DNA of 64,000 bases from Deltaproteobacteria bacterium (GTDB lineage Bacteria; Desulfobacterota; Desulfomonilia; UBA1062), in contig JAHDOV010000009.1 in NCBI GenBank assembly GCA_018434685.1, positions 26,164-90,163 on the forward strand, in the 5' to 3' direction. The notes under the pieces are model-generated. The model was given only the letters and a program-made list of their open reading frames with translations, had not been told where the DNA came from and searched no databases. The translations under genes were made by a program, and so were the position numbers. Positions 46,781-57,563 of the stretch are shown one piece after another. The first letter of the stretch is position 1. The number at the start of each line of letters is the position of its first letter.

Positions 46781-47023
46781 CCCTGCTGCCTCCTTGTTGC
46801 CGTATTTGCTGCATCTCCCGGTGTAGAGCCGTTCGCTCGTCACCAATTGAGTAATATAGACGTTGTTGCTTACAATAACATTATAAAAACATTATCTTTT
46901 CATAATGTACAGAATTTCTTTGCACACACAGACACCTTACCACCGTAAAGAGTTGATTGCCACAATTTCATTGTGTTATTTGATGGTTACCCAAACAAGA
47001 AAGGATGGGTCTTGAATCATGAA

Positions 47024-47245
47024 TTATTTACATGTTTCATGCGTTGCCCCCGCTTCTTCTTTTCCCTTCGACAGGGGACAGTTCTCCCGGCATGCCCGGC
47101 ACCAGTAGAGATAGAACCCCCGTTCATTGAGGCCTTCGGCCCTTGAACGACAGCGTTTCTGGTTCACACCGTCATCGGTGATAGCATTTACCGGGCACTG
47201 CGTACGGCATATAGTGCAGGAGGCAGGTGTATCTATATCAAAGAA
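47024..47245 (-). pseudogene. Remnant of a double-[4Fe-4S] protein (COG1600/QueG-like)
   Basis: This 73-codon frame encodes SCTICRTQCPVNAIT, then a Lys/Arg/Asn-rich stretch, then YLYWCRACRENCPLSKGK and a TAA. The Cys spacing matches two [4Fe-4S] sites as in the C-terminus of QueG-like proteins. It has no start codon and is closed upstream by TGA 47246-47248, so it looks like the 3' end of a broken gene. No SECIS-like hairpin follows that TGA. Confidence 0.5.
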
Positions 47246-47489
47246 TCATGCCCTATTCTTGTGTCTTTTTAGCAGTTTTCTACTCCGGATGATGACCTCG
47301 ATTCTCTTCCCATGACCAGGGTTATCGTGGTATCGGTACAGGGGTGCATCATGGTGGACAGGACAGGCTGGAACGAAGATGCTCTTTTCGCGTACATGGA
47401 TCTGATACAGAGGATGATCGAGAGCATGTCGATTTCCAGGGGCACTGTCGCGTATTTCTTGTACCTGTTTTTGTATGAAAGGAGGGATC

Positions 47490-48614
47490 ATGGTATCAAA
47501 GAATGAGATCATCGAGCAGGCAAAGAGCATCGGTTTTGACGACATCGGGTTTACCTCTGCAGAACCCTTTCATGAGCATGGCGAGATCCTGGCTTCGAGA
47601 AAACCCGATTATGAATGGATCTCGATAATGGGCCTCGACCTCGAAGAAGGAATCGACCCGAAAAAGATACTGCCGGGTGCAAAATCCGTTATCGTGTTGC
47701 TCGACGCCTATTTTCGTGAGGCATTTCCCCGGTCCATGGAAGGGCATTTCGGCCGGTGCTACATGGACGACGACCGGGTCACCAGGGACGGCCTGTCCAA
47801 GAGGATCAAGGATTTCCGGTCATATCTCAGGGACAATGGCATCGATTCGAAGGTGCCGTTTCACCTTCCCCACCGGGTGGCCGCGGCCCGTGCCGGGCTC
47901 GGGACCTTCGGCAAGAACTGCCTGCTCTATGCAAACAGGGTGGCACGGAAGAGCTCCTGGGTGATCCCTGTTGCCGTGGTCATTGATCATGAATTCTCCC
48001 CGGATGCACCCACCGTGGCCCTGGGTTGCCCCGACTGGTGCAGAAATGCCTGTATCGCGGCATGTCCCACAAAGGCGCTCAAAGGTCCCTGCACGATAGA
48101 TCCCGAAAGGTGCATATCCTACCTGTCGTATTTCGGCCGGGGCATTACCCCCATGGAGCTTCGCGAGCCCATGGGCATGTATGTCTACGGGTGTGACCGC
48201 TGTCAGAATGTGTGCCCGAGAAATGCCCCCTGGCTGGCCCGGGGGATGAACATGAACAGCAGGGTCGCCCTCATGGCGGGAGATTTCGATCTTTCCCGGC
48301 TGCTGCACATGGACGGGGACTATTTTGAAGCCAAGATCTGGCCGCACATGTTCTACGCAGGCGCCGAGGGGATCTGGCGCTGGAAGATGAACGTGGCCCG
48401 CGTCATGGGAAACAGCCTCGACAAGGAATACATCCCAGAACTCAAAAGAGCCATCCTGGAGAATACCGACGAGCGTGTACAGGGCATGGCGGCCTGGGCG
48501 CTCGGCCGTATCGGGGGGCAGGAGGCAGTCTCCGCCCTTGAAGAGCGTGGACAGGCAAGTGAAGGGCTGCTCAGAGACGAAATCCTCCTGGCGCTTGAGC
48601 GGTGCTCTGCCTGA
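47490..48614 (+). CDS. Epoxyqueuosine reductase QueG-like [4Fe-4S] protein
   Basis: A 374-residue COG1600 protein. An N-terminal cobalamin/substrate domain (FDDIGFTSAEPFHEHGEI) is followed by RAGLGTFGKNCLLY and two Fe-S sites, ACIAACPTKALKG and YGCDRCQNVCPRNAPW. The C-terminus has a HEAT-like repeat (MAAWALGRIGGQEAVSALE). QueG reduces epoxyqueuosine with B12, but queH is also present in this window, so this could be a paralogue with another substrate. ATG 47490 lies four bases after GGAGG. Confidence 0.82.
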   Translation: MVSKNEIIEQAKSIGFDDIGFTSAEPFHEHGEILASRKPDYEWISIMGLDLEEGIDPKKILPGAKSVIVLLDAYFREAFPRSMEGHFGRCYMDDDRVTRDGLSKRIKDFRSYLRDNGIDSKVPFHLPHRVAAARAGLGTFGKNCLLYANRVARKSSWVIPVAVVIDHEFSPDAPTVALGCPDWCRNACIAACPTKALKGPCTIDPERCISYLSYFGRGITPMELREPMGMYVYGCDRCQNVCPRNAPWLARGMNMNSRVALMAGDFDLSRLLHMDGDYFEAKIWPHMFYAGAEGIWRWKMNVARVMGNSLDKEYIPELKRAILENTDERVQGMAAWALGRIGGQEAVSALEERGQASEGLLRDEILLALERCSA

Positions 48615-48749
48615 GGTGAACTCCTCTCCATGGTGAAGCGGGTGACGGACTGAGACAAGAAACGGTGAAAAGGCTCATGGGCACGTTCAGCCCTGCCGAA
48701 GAGGGTTTCGGATAATCTCAACACCACTACAAGCATTCGAGGAGGAAGT

Positions 48750-49775
48750 GTGCACACAACCAGAGGATTATTGCCTGTCGCATTGGCCTGCTGTCTGATG
48801 TTTTCCGCCTGTTTCACCGATTCCGATCACGCAGCCTACGTACCCACGGCTTCAGTGTCAGGGTATATCTCCCAGGGAGATGCGGCTGCGCTCACAGGAT
48901 ACTCGGCTATGCCCGAGTTCACACATGCCTTCGCCACCAGCGAGATGAGCCTGAACGAAACAGACACCGGGGTGACGGTGAATATCGCCAGGAGCTTTGG
49001 TGCGGCAGAGGAAATGGAACCTTATGAGCTCTTTTCCGAGCTGACGTATCGGTATGATGACAATGGACGGATAAGCTCCTTTGCATTGGGGACCGCGGAC
49101 GAAGTCTTTGATGACATCGATCTGGTCTATCGTATCACAGACAATGTCATGGTGCGCAAGACCATATTCGATGAGAGGGATGGCTCGGAGTTTATCGGCC
49201 ACATCATCACTGCAGCCCCCGAGGTCGATGACGAGTATGACGTCTCCTTAATAACCGTATACTGGTTCACCGAGGCGCAGGCGATCACGGACCCGGACCA
49301 CGATGTGAGCGACGGGACTGTTGTCAATCTCTGCCGTGAATACCGTGATGACGGGGGCAGGCTCATCAGACAGGTCTTCTACGATACCGACAACCCCGAA
49401 GAGGCCGACGAAACAGTCATCAGCATCGTCTACCTCTACCAGTACGATGACCATGGCCGTCTCACGGGCTCGATGCGGTTTTCCTTTGACGACGGTTTCG
49501 CGGGCGGGGATTTCGCCGATCTCGACGAGAACCACGTTTCCTTTGAATGGAAAAACCGTTTCCTCTATGATGGCCTGGGGAATCTGCGGTACCTGGTGCG
49601 GAGTTCCGACGAGTTGGGGTACCTGCTCATGGCCATCACCTGGGAATTGAATCGCCTCTCCGCAGAGGCCGCTGCCTTCCTGCATGACGAGGTGCGCTGG
49701 ATCGACATGCACCCCTTCTACAGCTATGAGGACAGAGGATTGATCCCCTTGTTGTATCCGATACTGATCATTTAA
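48750..49775 (+). CDS. Lipoprotein with beta-rich (RHS/YD-like) segments
   Basis: A 341-residue lipoprotein: signal peptide PVALACCLMFSAC with the lipobox FSAC. The mature part has repeated Tyr-Asp strands (ELTYRYDDNGRISSFALG, YLYQYDDHGRLTGSMRF, RFLYDGLGNLRYLVR) resembling degenerate YD repeats. GTG start with GAGGAGGAAG upstream. No partner gene. Confidence 0.68.
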   Translation: MHTTRGLLPVALACCLMFSACFTDSDHAAYVPTASVSGYISQGDAAALTGYSAMPEFTHAFATSEMSLNETDTGVTVNIARSFGAAEEMEPYELFSELTYRYDDNGRISSFALGTADEVFDDIDLVYRITDNVMVRKTIFDERDGSEFIGHIITAAPEVDDEYDVSLITVYWFTEAQAITDPDHDVSDGTVVNLCREYRDDGGRLIRQVFYDTDNPEEADETVISIVYLYQYDDHGRLTGSMRFSFDDGFAGGDFADLDENHVSFEWKNRFLYDGLGNLRYLVRSSDELGYLLMAITWELNRLSAEAAAFLHDEVRWIDMHPFYSYEDRGLIPLLYPILII

Positions 49776-49805
49776 CCGGGCTGACGACCGGGAAACAGAA
49801 ACACG

Positions 49806-49839
49806 AAATAAAAGGAGGGGTCTTGATTCAAGACCCCTC
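49806..49839. terminator. Perfect-arm hairpin terminator between convergent genes
   Basis: GAGGGGTCTTGA and TCAAGACCCCTC form a 12-pair stem. On - it is followed by TTTTATTT, serving the DHH gene; on + it lies 40 bp after the lipoprotein stop with a weak tail. Confidence 0.7.
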
Positions 49840-50042
49840 ATCTCCTGTGCTTTTCTTCTTCACCGGTTAATACATGGCATGAACCCCAGGACAGGCCCGG
49901 GGACTGTTCCTTACGCACGCAATGGGGAATGATCCCCTGAGCATCCCGTCCGGAGACCTTTCCTGCGAAGGGTTCAAGCGGGGCAGGACGTGTCCGGCAT
50001 GGCCGAAGGCGGAGACGGGATCGGACGCGAAGACGGATTCAG

Positions 50043-50963
50043 CTAGCCGTCCTCGTTCATCTTCTTGATGATTGCCGCCCGGATCTCAGGGGCATCATCG
50101 ATGGGAACCTGGCAGGTCCCTACCCTCTTGTGGCCGCCGCCGCCATATTTCAGCATCAGCAGGCCCACATCGGTCTTCGAGGTCGGATTGATGATGCTGT
50201 GGCCGCAGGTAAAGACGATATTCTGCTTTTTCAGCCCCCACATCACCTGGACCGAGATATTCTGTTCCGGGAAGAGGCTGTAGGGTACGAACCGGTTTCC
50301 CGTGTAGATCTCTTCCTGGCCCAAGAGATCGATCACCAGCACATTGCCGCTGACCGTGGAGTTTGCCTTGATCATGTCCTGAAAAAGCCTGTCCTGTTCA
50401 AAGTAACGCCTCACCCGTTCCTGAACGTCGTCTATGGCCAGGATCTCATCCACGGTCTTCTTGCTGCAGTAGTCGATCATATCCATCATGAGCTGGTAGT
50501 TGCTGATGCGGTAGTCTCTGTAGCGGCCCAGGCCTGTCCTCGGGTCCATGATAAAGGCCAGGAGGGTCCATCCCTCGGGATGGAGAATCTCGCCGGCAGT
50601 GAACCGGGCGGAATCGGCCTTGTCGACTGCAGTGATGAGCTCGTCAAAATGGGAGTTGTTGAACCGGATCTTTCCGCCATAATAGTCGTAGATGACCCGT
50701 GCGGCACTCGGTGAGGTCGGATTGCTCATGCCCATGAAGTATCCATAGGAACTCCGCTCGGTCTCGCTCGAGTGGTGATCGAACCAGAGTCCGCAACCCG
50801 GCATGTAGGGGATATTGGCAAGTATGTCGTTTTCATCCACTTCGACCAGCCCGTCCTGGATGTCCTTTGGGTGCACGAATTTTATATCATCGACCATGTT
50901 GACCTCTTTCAGCAGCACCGCGCATCCGAGACCGTCAAAGTCTGACCGTGTAAGAAGCCTCAT
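50043..50963 (-). CDS. DHH family phosphoesterase (exopolyphosphatase-like)
   Basis: A 306-residue protein with the DHH motifs TRSDFDGLGCA and WFDHHSSE and the C-terminal DHHA1 GGGGHKRVGTCQVP. Family members hydrolyse polyphosphate, nanoRNA or cyclic dinucleotides; the actual substrate is not evident. Located next to a c-di-GMP-unrelated RNase H-like gene. Confidence 0.85.
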   Translation of the reverse strand: MRLLTRSDFDGLGCAVLLKEVNMVDDIKFVHPKDIQDGLVEVDENDILANIPYMPGCGLWFDHHSSETERSSYGYFMGMSNPTSPSAARVIYDYYGGKIRFNNSHFDELITAVDKADSARFTAGEILHPEGWTLLAFIMDPRTGLGRYRDYRISNYQLMMDMIDYCSKKTVDEILAIDDVQERVRRYFEQDRLFQDMIKANSTVSGNVLVIDLLGQEEIYTGNRFVPYSLFPEQNISVQVMWGLKKQNIVFTCGHSIINPTSKTDVGLLMLKYGGGGHKRVGTCQVPIDDAPEIRAAIIKKMNEDG

Positions 50964-51069
50964 TTTCTCTCCCCTTGTGTGTTCTTTTCATGTCCGCGCC
51001 CGTGGTGCAAAGGTCCACGGTACAATCGTACCTATCGTCAAACACACGCCTTAAGTATAGCCAGGGAGG

Positions 51070-51597
51070 TCAAAAAAGGTGTTTTATTGATTTTATCGAT
51101 TCGTTGAAGACAGCCGCCTGGCCGTTATCCTCTCGCAACGCCTTGCGTGAGGCCCTGTCAACAAGGGTAAAAAGCCTGTCCATGTCATCTTTCTGATCCG
51201 ACACCCGGTGTCCGCGCACCTTGACAAATATGCAGTTCAACCGGTCGGTCATCCTGTAAAATTCCCGATACAGCTCGTGATTGCCGAGAAGCCTGTTATT
51301 CCTTGAACGATACTCATTCTGCTCTAAGAGCTCTCGTCTTGCCGGCAACCCTATGATGGTCTGAGAATCCGTATACACAGTCAACGTGCCCGAAAATGGC
51401 TGTATGTCGCCCAGCGCCCATAACAGGGTCTGCAATTCCAGTTTCACTGAAGATGTGTGCTCGAATCGTCTCACCTTCACGGCCGCCTTCAACGAATCCA
51501 GCGGAAGTTCACCTTCAGGCACAGCGAGGTAGGCCCCATATCCAATCCTGGACTGAGGATTCACGCTTCCATCTGTAAACAACAGCAGTTTATCCAT
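51070..51597 (-). CDS. RNase H-like protein
   Basis: A 175-residue protein with the RNase H fold: FTDGSVNPQ (first Asp), SVKLELQTLLWAL (Glu), VYTDSQTI (Asp) and a C-terminal Asp in the DRLFTLVDRASRKA helix, so the catalytic set appears complete. Sequence differs from classical RnhA, so activity is predicted only. Start at 51597 has GAGGAA upstream. Confidence 0.78.
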   Translation of the reverse strand: MDKLLLFTDGSVNPQSRIGYGAYLAVPEGELPLDSLKAAVKVRRFEHTSSVKLELQTLLWALGDIQPFSGTLTVYTDSQTIIGLPARRELLEQNEYRSRNNRLLGNHELYREFYRMTDRLNCIFVKVRGHRVSDQKDDMDRLFTLVDRASRKALREDNGQAAVFNESIKSIKHLF

Positions 51598-51716
51598 AAG
51601 CACCATTCCTCTATCACATAAACCACCGGGAGGCATTCGCAGCCGAATAAATCGCTCAATCTTTCTTTCTTTTTTTCCGATCCACGCGAGTACAACAACA
51701 TGAGGAGGTGTGCACC

Positions 51717-54005
51717 ATGAATAAATTGTCCAACCGGTCTGAGACCGGATCGTCAGAAAACCGGGCGCGATTCCGCTGCTCTGCTTGCTGTGTGAAGGCT
51801 GCCCTGATAGTTTTTTGTGTGTCTCTTCTCTTCAATCAGGCCCATGCCGATAACGGCCAGGGCAATATCTGGTACTTCGGCTATGGCGCCGGGCTGGATT
51901 TCAACAGCGGCAGTGCGGTGGTCCTGACCGACGGGCAGATCAATCAGCTCGAAGGCTGCGCCACGATCTCGGATAACGACGGCAACCTGCTCTTCTACAC
52001 CGACGGAATGAGCGTGTGGAACAGCGACCATGCCGTCATGGCAAACGGCACCGGCCTGCTGGGCGACCCTTCTTCCACCCAGTCTGCCGTGATCGTACCC
52101 AAACCAGGCAGCAGCAGTATCTTCTACATCTTCACGGTCCCGGCAACACACTGTGCAGAAACGGACTTGCGCTATTCCGAGGTGGACATGACCCTCGACG
52201 ATGGCCTGGGAGACATCACCACCAACAAGAATGTCTATGTCACCGGACCGGTCTCCGAGCAGGTCACAGCCGTTGTCGCCGCAAACGGCCAGGACATCTG
52301 GGTGATCACCCACCTGAGCGACTCGGACACATTTCATGCCTTCATCGTGACCTCAGAGGGCATCTCGGATACCCCGGTAGTCTCCAACATCGGCTACAAC
52401 CACGCCAGCGCCCAGATAGGATACCTGAAATCCTCTACTAGCGGTTCCCGCCTTGCCTCGGCCTCGTATTTCCAGCAACTCGCCGAGGTGTACGACTTCG
52501 ATACCGCAACCGGGGAAGTCAGCAATGCACTGAGCCTGGATGTGGCCGGCCGCGACTGCTACGGCGTGGAGTTCTCCCCGGATGAGACCCTGCTCTACAT
52601 CACAAGCTACAGCCCCGGCATGCTCATGCAGTTCGATCTGGATGCCGGTGATGCGGCTGCAATTTCCACCTCCCGCGTGGATATTTCCATAACTGGCTAT
52701 GGCGGGGCACTGCAGCTCGCACCTGATAATAAGATCTACCTCTCCACCGGTGACGCATACCTGGGGGCCATCAATGCCCCGAACATGCAGGGTGAGGGAT
52801 GCGATTATCACAATGGGGCCATCTGTCTGAGCCCGGGCGGTAGCGGAGCAGGCCTGCCCACGTTCATCCAGTCGTTCTTCATCCCCCAGAGCGTGACAAC
52901 GGCCGAGGTGACGGGGATCACCAGTACCATGGCTGTCTGCGGAGGCACGGTGGAGGTAAACGAAGAAGACCCGAACACGGCCAGGGGTGTATGCTGGAGC
53001 ACGGATCCGAACCCAACCCTTGACGATAGCCATACCACCGACGGCAGCGGTGCAGACAGCTTTGTCAGCACGATCACGGGCCTGAGCCCGAACACTACCT
53101 ATAATGTGCGGGCCTACGCCACCAATGGTGCGGGAACCGTCTACGGCGCCAACAGGAGCTTCACCACGGCTGAAACCGACCCGGTCAGCCTGGGAGACGA
53201 CGAGAGCGGAGGGCCGTGCTTCATCGGCACAGCAGGTGAGCATGCGGGTCGTGGGACCTCTGCGGCTCTTTCCCTGTCACTCATCCTGGGCTGGTTGATC
53301 CTGTGTTCCCTGGCCCGCCGGTCCCATCCGGGTGCTGTTCGCGGTACATTGCTCGTTCTCACGGTGGGCATCCTGCTGTCAAGTATGGCACTGCCCGCTC
53401 ATGTCCTTGCGGCAGACACCGCCGGTGGCGCAACAGGGTTGGAGCAGATCACGTTCAGTATCGGTGCCGGGTATGCATATGTTGGTGAAGACAGGAGCGC
53501 GGACTATGCAGGCGGGACCTCGGATCTGGAGGTGGACTATGCGCTCTACCCGGTGCTTCGTGCCGCCTACCCCCTTAAGGAGGACTGTTCGCTGGAACTG
53601 GGCCTGCGGTACAACACCTACCGCTGGCAGGTGCGCGATTCGATATCTTCGGACACCTCCAGGGATCTGACAGCCGTAACCGCCCTGTTCGGTCCGGTGT
53701 TTTACGGCCAGAACCGTGTCTGGCCGGTTTTAGGAGCAGGCAGAGCCTTTCTCCAGTCCGGTATTGGCTACAGCATTGTCCGCACCGACTTCAATTTTCC
53801 GGTCAGGAAATATGATCCGGCCATCGGGGGAGAGATCGCTGCAGGGTTCGAGACGATAAAATGGAGCTGTAGAATCGGCTATGCCTTGTTCCGGCATGAT
53901 GCCGACAGGACCGCCAGCGGATTCAGTACCGATGACAGCAACGATGAACTGGATCTCTCGGGGATATTCATTGACATCAGCTACCGCTTCGACCTCGCCC
54001 GGTGA
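51717..54005 (+). CDS. Exported propeller/fibronectin-like protein joined to an outer-membrane beta-barrel
   Basis: A 762-residue product. It has a signal-like N-terminus (VKAALIVFCVSLLFNQAHA), a propeller-like region (about 45-380), a fibronectin-like domain (TARGVCWSTDPNPTLDDSHT and TGLSPNTTYNVRAYATNGAG, about 395-480), a CFIGTA segment followed by a membrane helix and basic residues (LSLSLILGWLILCSLARR), then a second signal-like helix (GTLLVLTVGILLSSMALPAH) and a C-terminal beta-barrel-like domain ending SYRFDLAR. It looks like two exported proteins fused in frame. AGGAGG precedes ATG 51717; a terminator follows at 54036. Confidence 0.7.
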   Translation: MNKLSNRSETGSSENRARFRCSACCVKAALIVFCVSLLFNQAHADNGQGNIWYFGYGAGLDFNSGSAVVLTDGQINQLEGCATISDNDGNLLFYTDGMSVWNSDHAVMANGTGLLGDPSSTQSAVIVPKPGSSSIFYIFTVPATHCAETDLRYSEVDMTLDDGLGDITTNKNVYVTGPVSEQVTAVVAANGQDIWVITHLSDSDTFHAFIVTSEGISDTPVVSNIGYNHASAQIGYLKSSTSGSRLASASYFQQLAEVYDFDTATGEVSNALSLDVAGRDCYGVEFSPDETLLYITSYSPGMLMQFDLDAGDAAAISTSRVDISITGYGGALQLAPDNKIYLSTGDAYLGAINAPNMQGEGCDYHNGAICLSPGGSGAGLPTFIQSFFIPQSVTTAEVTGITSTMAVCGGTVEVNEEDPNTARGVCWSTDPNPTLDDSHTTDGSGADSFVSTITGLSPNTTYNVRAYATNGAGTVYGANRSFTTAETDPVSLGDDESGGPCFIGTAGEHAGRGTSAALSLSLILGWLILCSLARRSHPGAVRGTLLVLTVGILLSSMALPAHVLAADTAGGATGLEQITFSIGAGYAYVGEDRSADYAGGTSDLEVDYALYPVLRAAYPLKEDCSLELGLRYNTYRWQVRDSISSDTSRDLTAVTALFGPVFYGQNRVWPVLGAGRAFLQSGIGYSIVRTDFNFPVRKYDPAIGGEIAAGFETIKWSCRIGYALFRHDADRTASGFSTDDSNDELDLSGIFIDISYRFDLAR

Positions 54006-54035
54006 AGTGATTCGCCCTGGTGAAACAGAATAATC

Positions 54036-54093
54036 GGGGGGGTCTTGATTCATGATCGTGCTTCCCTGTTTCAAGATCTGCCCCCCTTTTTTT
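54036..54093 (+). terminator. Rho-independent terminator
   Basis: A G-rich GGGGGGGTCTTGA arm pairs with TCAAGATCTGCCCCCC, followed by TTTTTTT. Confidence 0.75.
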
Positions 54094-54103
54094 CCAGATA
54101 CTC

Positions 54104-55081
54104 TTATCCGCCATAGACCTCTTTATTGATGCAGTCGGGGGCTGGTTCCCCCTTGATCATGGCCAGCAGATTGCGTGCAGCCTTCAGCGCCATGCCGGTT
54201 CTTGACGATCTCGTGGCAGAGGCAGTGTGCGCTGTGCATACCACATTGTCGAGCCCTGCCAGTCCACGGGCCATCTCGGGCTCGGATTCGTAGACATCCA
54301 GCCCTGCGCCGGCAATGATTCCGTCCCTCAGGGCAGTTACCAGCTCTGCTTCGTCGATTATGGGCCCTCGCGAGGTATTGATGAGATATGCCGTTGGTTT
54401 CATGCGCCGCAGGGCTTCCCTGCCGAAGAGATGTCTGGTCGCCGGCAGCAGGGGGACATGGACACTTATGTAGTCCGACTCATCGAGCAGTTCTTCGAAG
54501 GACACCCTGTGGGCTCCCAGCTCGTGCTCGAGAACCGGGTTCGAAACCGTGTCGGTGTAGAGGACCTGCATGTTGAACCCCCTGGACTTGAAGGCCATGG
54601 CCATGCCGATCCTTCCGGCACCTACGATCCCCAGCGTCCTGCCGGTAACGTCGCCACCGATGAACTGCAACGGTCCCCAGCCCTTCCAGGTGCCGGACCG
54701 CATCACCCGGTCGGATTCCACCACCCTCCTGGCAACGGAGAAGAGCAGCGCCCATGCCATCTCGGCAGTGGCATCAGTCAATACATCAGGGGTGTTGGAA
54801 ACCGGTATGCCCCGCCTGGTAGCTTCCCCCAGGTCTACATTGTCAAATCCGACGGCGTAGTTGGCAATGCCCTTGATCCCGCTTGCCGCATCCATGACCT
54901 GTGCATCGATCTTATCCGTCAGCAGACAGAGCACCCCATCCCTGCCCCTGACAGCCTCCAGGAGTTCCTCTCTCGTGAGCGGCCGGTCATGGGGATTGAC
55001 GTCAACCCGTGCCGATTCTTTCAACAGATCGATCCCTTCCTGGGGGATCATGCGGGTAACATAGATACTCGGCCTTTTCAT
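54104..55081 (-). CDS. D-isomer-specific 2-hydroxyacid dehydrogenase
   Basis: A 325-residue NAD-dependent dehydrogenase with the Rossmann motif GIVGAGRIGMAMA and the catalytic Arg/Glu/His set in NTSRGPIIDE, DVYESEP and TAHTASATR. Glyoxylate/hydroxypyruvate reductase or phosphoglycerate dehydrogenase-like substrates are possible. It is the last gene of the polyamine operon, 51 bp after nspC, which is an unexpected partner. Confidence 0.88.
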   Translation of the reverse strand: MKRPSIYVTRMIPQEGIDLLKESARVDVNPHDRPLTREELLEAVRGRDGVLCLLTDKIDAQVMDAASGIKGIANYAVGFDNVDLGEATRRGIPVSNTPDVLTDATAEMAWALLFSVARRVVESDRVMRSGTWKGWGPLQFIGGDVTGRTLGIVGAGRIGMAMAFKSRGFNMQVLYTDTVSNPVLEHELGAHRVSFEELLDESDYISVHVPLLPATRHLFGREALRRMKPTAYLINTSRGPIIDEAELVTALRDGIIAGAGLDVYESEPEMARGLAGLDNVVCTAHTASATRSSRTGMALKAARNLLAMIKGEPAPDCINKEVYGG

Positions 55082-55131
55082 ACCTGTTTCCTCCGGTGAG
55101 CCGGTCTGTCAGGACATGACGATTCAGGGGG

Positions 55132-56291
55132 TTACAGCCGGCCTTTGAAATCTTCATATCCGAAGCGTCGCACCACCTCGTACCGGCCGTCTTCGTGCAG
55201 CAGGCCGATATCGGGCAGGGGCGTTCCGTTGAAGGTGTTGTTCTTCACGAAGCTGTACTGGAGCATGTCGCCGAACACGAGAGAGTCTCCGGGCCTGAGG
55301 GGCTTGGGGAACGAGTATTCACCGATGACATCGCCTGCCATGCAGGTGTTGCCGGCAAGGATGAAGGTGCAGGGGTGCTCCCCCGGTTCAGCGGCGCCGT
55401 AGAGCGGCGGCGTGTACGGCACCTCGAGGACATCGGGCATGTGGCATGAGGCCGAGGCATCGAGTATGGCGATGTCGGTCTCGTTGTGAATGACATCGAG
55501 GACCGTAGCCACCAGGTATCCGGCATCCACCACGAGGCCGCTGCCCGGCTCCAGAATGACCTCGACGCCGAAAGCGGCGCGGAAATCCCGTATGGCCCTG
55601 ATGAGCGCCTCGACATCGTACCCTGCCTTGTTGATGAAGTGCCCGCCGCCGAAGTTGACCGCCTTGACCCGAGAGATGTAGGGGGCGAACTCCCGGGCCA
55701 TATGTTCGATGAGGCCCACTGACCCGTCATGCAGCGACTCGCACAGCGAATGGGCATGGAGGATATCGATCTCGTCCCACGGGAGATAGTCGAGGTCGGC
55801 ACGGAGCACGCCGAAACGTGATCGCGGCGAACACGGGTCATAGAGGTGACCGCCCAGGGTTGCCCTGGAATAACCGGGATTGATGCGGATGCCGACCAGC
55901 TTGTCTTTTCCCGCAGCCCTCACCTCGGGGAGGAAGCGCCGGAGCTGGTCAGGTGAATTGAAGTAGATGTGGTCGCTGATCGTCAGAAGCTCGCTGAGGC
56001 TGCTCGTGGTATAGGCCGGCGAATAGACGTGCACCTCCCTGCCGAATGTTTCCCTGCCGAGACGTGCTTCATGAACCCCGCTGGCCGTGGTGCCGTCGAG
56101 GTATTCGCGCATGAGCGGGAATACCTCGGGCAGTGCAAAGGCCTTGGTGGCCAGGAGAATCCTACATCCGGCATCCTGGCGGATATGGGCGGCCGTGGCC
56201 ATGTTCTGTTTCAACACGGCCATATCCGCCACATAGGCCGGCGTGGTAATCCCTGGGAGTGCCGCTTCGAGAAGCGGCGGCAGGGCCGCGA

Positions 56292-56295
<4 letters not shown>
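55132..56295 (-). CDS. nspC: Carboxynorspermidine/carboxyspermidine decarboxylase
   Basis: PLP-dependent decarboxylase that converts carboxyspermidine to spermidine (or the nor- form). The 387-residue product has the alanine-racemase-like fold: LLATKAFALPEVFPLMREY (PLP-Lys), INPGYSRATLGGHLYDPCS, HAHSLCESL, VNFGGGHFINKAGYDVE and a C-terminal GNTCMAGDV with the catalytic Cys. The frame extends upstream over the dehydrogenase gene but that is out of frame with it. ATG 56295 overlaps the stop of the preceding gene as ATGA. Confidence 0.93.
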
Positions 56296-57500
<1,205 letters not shown>

Positions 57501-57563
57501 GATTGAAGCTCCTCTTGTTCTCCGGATCTGCTCTACAAAACCTTTACCGGCCGTCGGCCGTTT

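Noticed and set aside
47246..47545. TGA at 47246-47248 as a third selenocysteine site joining an upstream frame to the Fe-S remnant
   Set aside because: No hairpin follows the TGA and the upstream frame is antisense to the start of the QueG-like gene with no recognisable domain.
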